The notes under the pieces: generated by a model
What the model was told of the DNA's origin: nothing
Database searches by the model: none
The model's input: only the letters and a program-made list of their open reading frames with translations
Part shown: one piece after another, positions 13,239-17,755 of the stretch
How positions within the stretch are numbered: position 1 is the first letter of the stretch
Layout of the letters: every line of letters begins with the position of its first letter
Made by a program: the position numbers and the translations under genes
Origin: Bacillota bacterium
Lineage (GTDB): Bacteria; Bacillota; Negativicutes; Sporomusales; Sporomusaceae
Reading direction: 5' to 3'
Assembly (NCBI GenBank): GCA_023388195.1
Contig: JAEWGR010000011.1
Location: 1-17,755, forward strand
Length of the DNA: 17,755 nt

Positions 13239-13276
13239 TGGCCTGTTACAATCTCCAATACACTTTTATTTAACAT
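13220..13276 (-). CDS. 18-residue leader peptide ahead of rsgA
   Basis: The ORF runs from ATG 13276 to TAA at 13220 and encodes MLNKSVLEIVTGQEVHTK. AAAGGAG lies about ten bases upstream, an acceptable ribosome binding site. It ends 56 bases before the rsgA start and contains pairing segment 1 in its last codons. No run of a single amino acid or known arrest motif is seen. It may be a chance ORF, but its site, position and overlap with the alternative hairpins argue for a regulatory leader. Confidence 0.42.
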   Translation of the reverse strand: MLNKSVLEIVTGQEVHTK

Positions 13277-13381
13277 AAAACAACAACTCCTTTAAGCAAA
13301 CTTGCGATTACAATTATTATGATATCACAAAAACAAGGCTTTTTAAAGCGCCTGGCACAGGGACGGCAGGCACCCGGTGCG

Positions 13382-13555
13382 CAGGGTCAGGCTTGATTTA
13401 TTCTAACAATTTACTTATTCTACCGAAATAATCAGTCCTACTCAAAACCCCAAACTCAACTCGATTTTAAATTATTTCCAGGAAATAACAAAATAAAATA
13501 ATTGTGGTATGTAATTAGCAATAGTAAAGGACGCCAGGGCCAGGCTTGATAAATT
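13382..13555. repeat. pair of direct repeats around the gap between rsgA leader and TonB receptor
   Basis: CAGGGTCAGGCTTGATTTATT (13382-13402) recurs as a 21-base copy at 13535-13555 with three differences. The first copy follows a GC-rich block (13350-13380) unlike the AT-rich surroundings. The second abuts the receptor stop codon. These may be degraded copies of a dispersed intergenic repeat. Nothing else is seen in 13277-13553. Confidence 0.5.
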
Positions 13556-15512
13556 AATACGTATAGCTTGCCTTCACCCAGATGGTACGGCCAGGTTCGT
13601 TCACCCGTACCGTTTGCGAAATACCCAGGCTGTTGATTGCCTCTCCGGTGCGGCTGATAAATTCCGCATAATTTTTGTTGAAAATATTATCCACACCGGC
13701 AGTAAACAACACTTCCTTATTGGGGCGGTAGGAAGCATTGACTGAGAGAATGCCAAAGCCGGCAGATGGGCCGATATCGGTACCAATTTCGCTGCCACTG
13801 CCAACATCCAGGCGGTTTTGTGCCTTCACACCACGCCATAGGACACCGGCACCAAGCTTGTCGTTGTCATACCGTAGTGCCAGCGTCCCCTCCAGCGGCG
13901 GCATTTGCGCCAGCGGCCCGCTGTCTGTTTTATTGCGGCCGTGAACGGCTGCCAGTGTGGCCGCTGCCGTCCAGTTTTTCGCCAGTTTATACGCAACCTC
14001 AGCCTCACCGCCATATAAGGCGGCATCAATATTATGCACGCTGCTGCCACTATTAGTCACCAGAATAAAATCGTCGATATTGGAATAAAAGAATGCGACA
14101 CTGGCATTGAGTTTACCGGCACGGTACAGTAAACCGGTATCCAACTGCGTGTTTTTTTCCGGCGACAGGCCGTCCCAACCGGTTTTCCTGCGTTCCCACC
14201 AATCGGCCGGCCGTTCGGCATGGCCAACGCCGATATAAGAGGTTAACGGGGCCCTGGCATAATCATGTTCATAACGTAAAAAGGCTCCCTGCGTTGTATC
14301 GGTATCGGTACGCCCCGGATACTTGGCGTAGGTTACATCCAGACTGTCAAACCGCAGTCCGGCGTGAAGACGGTCGCTGGTATTCAGAGTCCGTTTAAAC
14401 TCGGTGAATAGGCCGTAATTTTCAAATGTCATATCCGGTGTCTTGGGTTTGGCTTTGTAGTCAGTGCCTGAAACCATATTGCCGGTATGCTTGTTTTGCT
14501 GATAATCCAGCCCCACTGTTGCCACCGTTTTTGAATCTACAGCCAGTTCGGCCGCCAGTCGGCCACCAGCCGTCGTACGGTCCACGTTCATGGACATGGG
14601 CATCACCGGCGCCGGCCGCAGGGAATAGTTGTCCATAACATGATCGACGTAAGTAAGGTAAGCTTTAAAATCCAGGCTGCGAACATAGGGTGACAGGTTC
14701 TGGCGCTCATACTTCAGACTATAAGCGCTTTTATCAAATCTGGCGCCGTCCATACTGCGGTCGGCGTAGGCCGCTTCAGCGACACTGGTATCAAGGGCCA
14801 ACTCCCAACGGGTATCATGATCCGGCGTCCAGCCCAAAATGGCAGTAAGGCTGTTTCTGGTGTAAAAGGAATGAGCGGTCTGGCCGGAGCCATCTTTATA
14901 ATTATCAGAATGAGAGCGGCTGCGAATAATGCGGACAAAGCCATTGAAATCCCCGGCCGTGACATCCAGCAACTGGTCGTTTCTGCCAAAACTGCCGTAC
15001 AGCAGGCTGCTGCTGCCGTATATTCCTGCCTTTTCCAAGCGCGGCGTATACCGTTCAAACTGTACCGTCCCGGCGATATTTCCGCCACCATACTGTACCG
15101 ATTCCGGCCCCTTGATGACCGTAATTCTGTCATAAGACTCGGGGAATACATACGCTGTGGTCGGGTCCATCCGGCTTGGGCAGCCCCCCAGCAGATTAGT
15201 GCCGTCAAGCAGCACATTGAGCCGCGTTCCCCCCAGGCCCCTGAGTACCGGATCACTGGCTGTTCCGCCTTTGCGCACAGTCGAGAATCCGGGAATGTTT
15301 TTTAAATAGCCACCGCCATCGGCAGCCGGAACTGGCTGGCGCGGTGCTTTCGGGTCGGTCACTACCGTCAGGGGTTCACTGACCGCCGGTGCGGTAACAA
15401 CAACCTCAGCCAGTGTAAAGATGGCTTTTTCCGCTTCTGCCGCCAAAGCTGGCTGAGTGTTGGCGACGAGCAGCAACAGGAAAGAAGCAACCAGGGTCTG
15501 TATTTTTTTCAA
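13554..15512 (-). CDS. TonB-dependent copper receptor (OprC/NosA family)
   Basis: This is a complete 652-residue outer membrane receptor. It has a signal peptide (MKKIQTLVASFLLLLVANTQ, cleavage near 25), then a TonB-box-like LAEVVVTA and a plug domain (about 55-155). A 22-strand-type barrel ends in the aromatic residue ASYTY. The plug motif GGCPSRMDPTTAYVFPE, then YDRITVIKGPESVQYGGG, is characteristic of the TonB-dependent copper receptor family. The copper ligands known for Pseudomonas OprC (CxxxM plus HxM) are all present as C111/M115 and H291/M293. Another Met-rich loop, VMPMSM, follows at 303-308. It would import or bind copper ions using TonB energy. The start is TTG 15512 with AAAGGATG nine bases upstream. 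It is transcribed alone, with no copper efflux gene nearby. Confidence 0.92.
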   Translation of the reverse strand: MKKIQTLVASFLLLLVANTQPALAAEAEKAIFTLAEVVVTAPAVSEPLTVVTDPKAPRQPVPAADGGGYLKNIPGFSTVRKGGTASDPVLRGLGGTRLNVLLDGTNLLGGCPSRMDPTTAYVFPESYDRITVIKGPESVQYGGGNIAGTVQFERYTPRLEKAGIYGSSSLLYGSFGRNDQLLDVTAGDFNGFVRIIRSRSHSDNYKDGSGQTAHSFYTRNSLTAILGWTPDHDTRWELALDTSVAEAAYADRSMDGARFDKSAYSLKYERQNLSPYVRSLDFKAYLTYVDHVMDNYSLRPAPVMPMSMNVDRTTAGGRLAAELAVDSKTVATVGLDYQQNKHTGNMVSGTDYKAKPKTPDMTFENYGLFTEFKRTLNTSDRLHAGLRFDSLDVTYAKYPGRTDTDTTQGAFLRYEHDYARAPLTSYIGVGHAERPADWWERRKTGWDGLSPEKNTQLDTGLLYRAGKLNASVAFFYSNIDDFILVTNSGSSVHNIDAALYGGEAEVAYKLAKNWTAAATLAAVHGRNKTDSGPLAQMPPLEGTLALRYDNDKLGAGVLWRGVKAQNRLDVGSGSEIGTDIGPSAGFGILSVNASYRPNKEVLFTAGVDNIFNKNYAEFISRTGEAINSLGISQTVRVNEPGRTIWVKASYTY

Positions 15513-15795
15513 TCAAATCATCATCCTTTATTTATTGTTTGGTAAGGCCTTAATCATAGCCTGCGGTTTTTATCGCCCGTTTCTGCGACAGCTGAATCCC
15601 CCGTTTTTTGTTGTGTGCCTCTGATTGTATATGCCCCCCTTCCATTTTCAACGCTGATCAAAAAGAATGCGGTCTGAACAAACAATAAGGCCAGGTGTTC
15701 GCAAGAACAATCCTGGCCTTCAGTTTTACTAATCAGCCCCTATTCACTTATCCCACCGGTAATATTAATTATATCCTTTTACATTACAGCAAGAC
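15513..15795. other. upstream region of the copper receptor
   Basis: No gene is seen. A -10-like TATGAT on the minus strand near 15555 has no matching -35. A strong hairpin occupies 15687-15720. I saw no cobalamin riboswitch, and no obvious CsoR- or CueR-type dyad. Confidence 0.4.
15687..15720. terminator. 14-bp hairpin upstream of the copper receptor
   Basis: AAGGCCAGG (15687-15695) pairs with CCTGGCCTT (15712-15720), and inside it TGTTC pairs with GAACA around a GCAA tetraloop. Tails are only moderately T-rich on both strands. It could be a terminator or a leader attenuator of the receptor transcript. Confidence 0.45.
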
Positions 15796-15949
15796 ACTGT
15801 CCTAAAGTACCATTTTGATACCTGTAAGTACTAAAAACAGCCGCCCAGCCTTGCCTTTGCCAATATATGCTTTGCGAGCTGGCCGTGGATATCCGCTGGC
15901 AAAGCTGAAATAGTACTTTCAGACAGTATCAATAGTACTTTAGGACAGT
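15796..15949. mobile_element. MITE-like element, 154 bp
   Basis: The ends are inverted repeats: ACTGTCCTAAAGTAC begins at 15796 and its complement GTACTTTAGGACAGT ends at 15949. Pairing continues inward as TTGATAC/GTATCAA and AAGTACTA/TAGTACTT for about 48 bases in all. Both ends are flanked by AGAC (15792-15795 and 15950-15953), a 4-bp target duplication. There is no coding capacity, so it would need a transposase encoded elsewhere. Confidence 0.78.
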
Positions 15950-16004
15950 AGACATTATAAAAATATCGTTTTAACATAGATAACATAGTTGATTAGCAAC
16001 AGCT

Positions 16005-16040
16005 AAAGGCTACAAAGGTCATCCGACCTTTGTAGCCTTT
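16005..16040. terminator. 16-bp perfect hairpin
   Basis: AAAGGCTACAAAGGTC (16005-16020) pairs exactly with 16025-16040 around ATCC, followed by CTGCTTTT. No gene ends just upstream on either strand, so it may insulate the downstream operon or act as a leader attenuator. The following 157 bases up to the next gene show no recognised riboswitch. Confidence 0.6.
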
Positions 16041-16197
16041 CTGCTTTTCCGGCCCAGGCAGCATCCGGCCAAAACGCAGGCCTGACGGTGAGCACCGGAA
16101 GCCGGGCAGCCGTAATGTCTTACATTTCGCTAAGCGGGGGGCTGTTGCCTTTCATCAGCAGCGGCAGTAATGCCGACAAAAACAAGGAGGGTTTACA

Positions 16198-16665
16198 ATG
16201 AAAATTCGTTTCCTGTTGGTACTAATGCTACTTCTAACCTTCACGTTAGTACCGGTCTACGCTCACGAAGGCCCTGCCGCCGGTCATGCCGCCGGCGGAC
16301 ACGACGGTCCGGCATCGATCCATGCCAGAATTGACCAGTTCCTGAAAGCAGTGCCTGACAATCATTCCTTTGTTGTGGCTCTGGAAAGCAAAACCGCCAA
16401 GGACCTCCTGCTGGATGTGCGCGCAGCAGAAGACTTCCGGAAATCACCGGTCAAAGAGGCCCTGAATGTGCCACTTACTGATTTACATGATCATCTAAAG
16501 GACCTGCCCAGAGATAAGCCTGTATTGGTCGTCGGCGCTTCCACCGTGGAAGGGGCGTATGCTGTTTTTGTTTTACGCTTGCATGGCATCGACGGCTGGC
16601 TGGTAAAAAGCAGCGAAATGTCAGGCGTCTGCCCGCTGGCAGCAGCTCATAAGCAACAGCATTGA
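16198..16665 (+). CDS. exported His-rich protein with an inactive rhodanese-like domain
   Basis: The 155 residues begin with a signal peptide (MKIRFLLVLMLLLTFTLVPV, cleavage after VYA at 22). The mature N terminus is histidine-rich (H23, H30, H35, H42) and could bind copper, zinc or nickel. Residues about 58-150 form a rhodanese-like fold: LLLDVRAAEDF, then KEALNVPL, then DKPVLVVGAST. The catalytic cysteine, expected in the loop after the VLVV strand, is replaced by glycine (G113), so sulfur transfer is not expected. The start has AAGGAGGG six bases upstream. Location is periplasmic or extracellular. It begins a same-strand group with a second exported protein and a histidine kinase, next to the copper receptor. 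A metal-binding or sensing role is inferred from this setting. Confidence 0.78.
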   Translation: MKIRFLLVLMLLLTFTLVPVYAHEGPAAGHAAGGHDGPASIHARIDQFLKAVPDNHSFVVALESKTAKDLLLDVRAAEDFRKSPVKEALNVPLTDLHDHLKDLPRDKPVLVVGASTVEGAYAVFVLRLHGIDGWLVKSSEMSGVCPLAAAHKQQH

Positions 16666-16757
16666 CAGGCGTTGTTCCCTACTGGAATCGCAGTACGTCA
16701 GAAGTTGTCCTGACGGATACTATAAACCAGGGTATTCACTATAGGAGGATTGGCCAA

Positions 16758-17114
16758 ATGAAAACCTATTGTCTTACCGTACTGGTCATCACTTTATTCC
16801 TGACAGGCTTCTCTGCTGTCGCTTTGGCTGCCAGTCAGGAGTTCACCGTTATAAATGCCAGTGGTTCCGATATCTACGCTTTAACTGTTACGCCCGCAAA
16901 CAATACTGCACAGGGGCCGGATGCCTTAAACGGGCGAGAGTTACTAAGCAGCCAGACCGTGCGGGTTATCTTTCCCAATTATAATGCCGGTATTTTGCAA
17001 TGGGATATTAGGGCAATTACCTGTTGTGGTGAAAAATTGAAGTGGCAGCAACTCAATTTATCAATAGCACATACGATCACCTTACGCGCCAGCGGCCTTG
17101 CCGAGCTGGATTGA
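16758..17114 (+). CDS. small exported protein of unknown function
   Basis: The 118 residues begin with a signal peptide (MKTYCLTVLVITLFLTGFSA, cleavage after ALA near 24). They continue with FTVINASGSDIYALTVTPAN and close with WDIRAITCCGEKLKWQQLNL and a TITL strand. This FxxxNxTGxxIxxLxVxP ... WDIR pattern occurs in many short exported bacterial proteins without known function. It looks like a compact beta-sandwich. The CC pair at about 87-88 may form a disulfide or bind metal. ATG 16758 is chosen because AGGAGG (16743-16748) lies nine bases upstream; an in-frame ATG at 16662 would hide the signal peptide. The gene is 92 bases after the rhodanese-like gene, probably in one transcript. Confidence 0.72.
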   Translation: MKTYCLTVLVITLFLTGFSAVALAASQEFTVINASGSDIYALTVTPANNTAQGPDALNGRELLSSQTVRVIFPNYNAGILQWDIRAITCCGEKLKWQQLNLSIAHTITLRASGLAELD

Positions 17115-17199
17115 TACCCTGGAACAACCGTTCCTTATTGCGCCCGCAAGCACCTGCCGCCAGCAGGTCAGCGGCTGCCCGTTATCAATCCTGCGCCTA

Positions 17200-17228
17200 T
17201 TGACAGATTACGTATTTACGATTACAGT
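17200..17228 (+). promoter_or_regulatory. sigma-A promoter candidate for the histidine kinase
   Basis: TTGACA (17200-17205), a perfect -35, is followed after 17 bases by TACAGT (17223-17228), about 37 bases before the start codon. Confidence 0.5.
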
Positions 17229-17264
17229 CATACTAACCCCGGCTTTCCCGGTGGGAGGTTTCGC

Positions 17265-17755
17265 ATGAATATTACGAAAATGAAATGGATCGCAGCCATC
17301 GTGCCGGCCATCTGCATCGGCCTGTTTGAATTCGCCAGACACGAATTTTTGCATGTTGTTTCGATGGATTGGGGCAATGTGCTGGTAGCCGTTTTGACAG
17401 GGGTAATCTTTCTTTTATTTTCGCATGGCTTTTTCGCCCTGATGGAAAGCCTCTACGGCAAACTGCAACAGGAAAAGCAGGAAACGGCGGTATTGCAGGA
17501 GCGATACCGGATTGCCCGCAATCTGCATGACAGTATTGCCCAGTCGTTATTTTTTATGAATGTAAAAATATTGGAGATCGAAAGGGCCTGCAAAAACAGC
17601 CAGGAACCCTGGGCGGCAATCGATGATCTGCGGGAAGCTATCCGCTTTGCCGATACCGAACTGCGGCAGCATATTTTTGCTTTGCAGACGGTGGCTGCCG
17701 ATGACAACATCGATCTGGTCACCGCTATGCAGGATCATTTGCACCAGTATGAGGC
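17265..17755 (+). CDS. sensor histidine kinase, NarL/LiaS type (HisKA_3), partial
   Basis: The first 163 residues are present and the window ends inside the gene. Two membrane helices (about 7-24 and 37-59) are joined by a short loop of roughly a dozen residues. A short coiled linker and the dimerisation helix follow: ERYRIARNLHDSIAQSLFFM places the phosphoacceptor histidine at about residue 88. This is the HisKA_3 signature of kinases that pair with NarL/LuxR-type response regulators. The small extracytoplasmic loop suggests it senses in or at the membrane (as LiaS/VraS) or via an accessory protein; the two exported proteins just upstream are candidates. The start has GGGAGG seven bases upstream. 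The partner regulator is expected beyond the right edge. Confidence 0.88.
   Translation, partial: MNITKMKWIAAIVPAICIGLFEFARHEFLHVVSMDWGNVLVAVLTGVIFLLFSHGFFALMESLYGKLQQEKQETAVLQERYRIARNLHDSIAQSLFFMNVKILEIERACKNSQEPWAAIDDLREAIRFADTELRQHIFALQTVAADDNIDLVTAMQDHLHQYE

Noticed and set aside
14714..15256. 180-codon open frame on the minus strand and several plus-strand frames within 13600-15300
   Set aside because: They lie inside the TonB receptor gene in other frames, lack ribosome binding sites, and have compositions typical of frame shadows in GC-rich coding sequence.
15513..15795. possible cobalamin riboswitch ahead of the TonB receptor
   Set aside because: The conserved B12-box and core helices were not found; the receptor motifs point to copper instead.
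16116..16200. short ORF just before the His-rich exported protein
   Set aside because: It has no ribosome binding site, and its stop overlaps the next start only by chance geometry; nothing supports translation.
1..17755. CRISPR arrays, tRNA or rRNA genes, sigma-54 (-24/-12) promoters, canonical Rex operators
   Set aside because: Scanned by eye on both strands; no regularly spaced repeats, cloverleaf or rRNA-like stretches, nor convincing TGGCAC-N5-TTGC or TTGTGAA-type dyads were seen.

Overview
The window reads as a chromosomal segment of an outer-membrane-bearing Firmicute, most likely a Negativicute of the Sporomusaceae type. The gene starts are typical of Firmicutes (strong purine-rich ribosome binding sites, several TTG starts). 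The window also encodes a complete TonB-dependent outer membrane receptor with signal peptide, plug and terminal aromatic residue, which requires an outer membrane. The genus is an inference; no rRNA or marker gene is present.

Layout. 1-3000: a polyamine-type ABC substrate-binding lipoprotein (cut by the window edge) lies behind a GntR/UTRA regulator on the minus strand. Divergent from them is a PAS/AAA+/Fis sigma-54 activator. The gap between holds a perfect 26-bp-arm palindrome and a GntR-type operator candidate. 3000-5000: an ABC-type AAA ATPase, a short MGMT-family protein that keeps its cysteine, and a ferritin-like protein. 5100-8100: a single-domain response regulator overlapping a degenerate HD-GYP protein, facing a transmembrane chemoreceptor. 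8100-9500: a riboswitch of the ZTP (pfl) class with its own promoter and an interlocked terminator, then a Rex-family regulator whose NAD-binding glycine motif is lost, then a convergent small unknown protein. 9800-11420: a CBO0543-like membrane protein, a 53-residue Cys-rich mini-protein and a GNAT acetyltransferase. 11500-13300: a 25-residue Hol_Tox-like peptide with a candidate antisense RNA, and an RsgA GTPase preceded by a short leader ORF and alternative hairpins that hide its ribosome binding site. 13550-17755: a copper-type (OprC/NosA) TonB receptor, a 154-bp MITE-like element with 4-bp target duplications, and a plus-strand group encoding a His-rich exported rhodanese-like protein, a small exported protein and the start of a NarL-type histidine kinase.

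The strongest second-look items are the riboswitch/terminator upstream of a Rex-like regulator with a broken dinucleotide motif, the leader-ORF attenuator ahead of rsgA, the predicted type I toxin-antitoxin pair, the MITE, the complete CxxxM/HxM copper ligand set in the TonB receptor, and the response regulator/degenerate HD-GYP pair. All family calls come from reading motifs; no database search was run.
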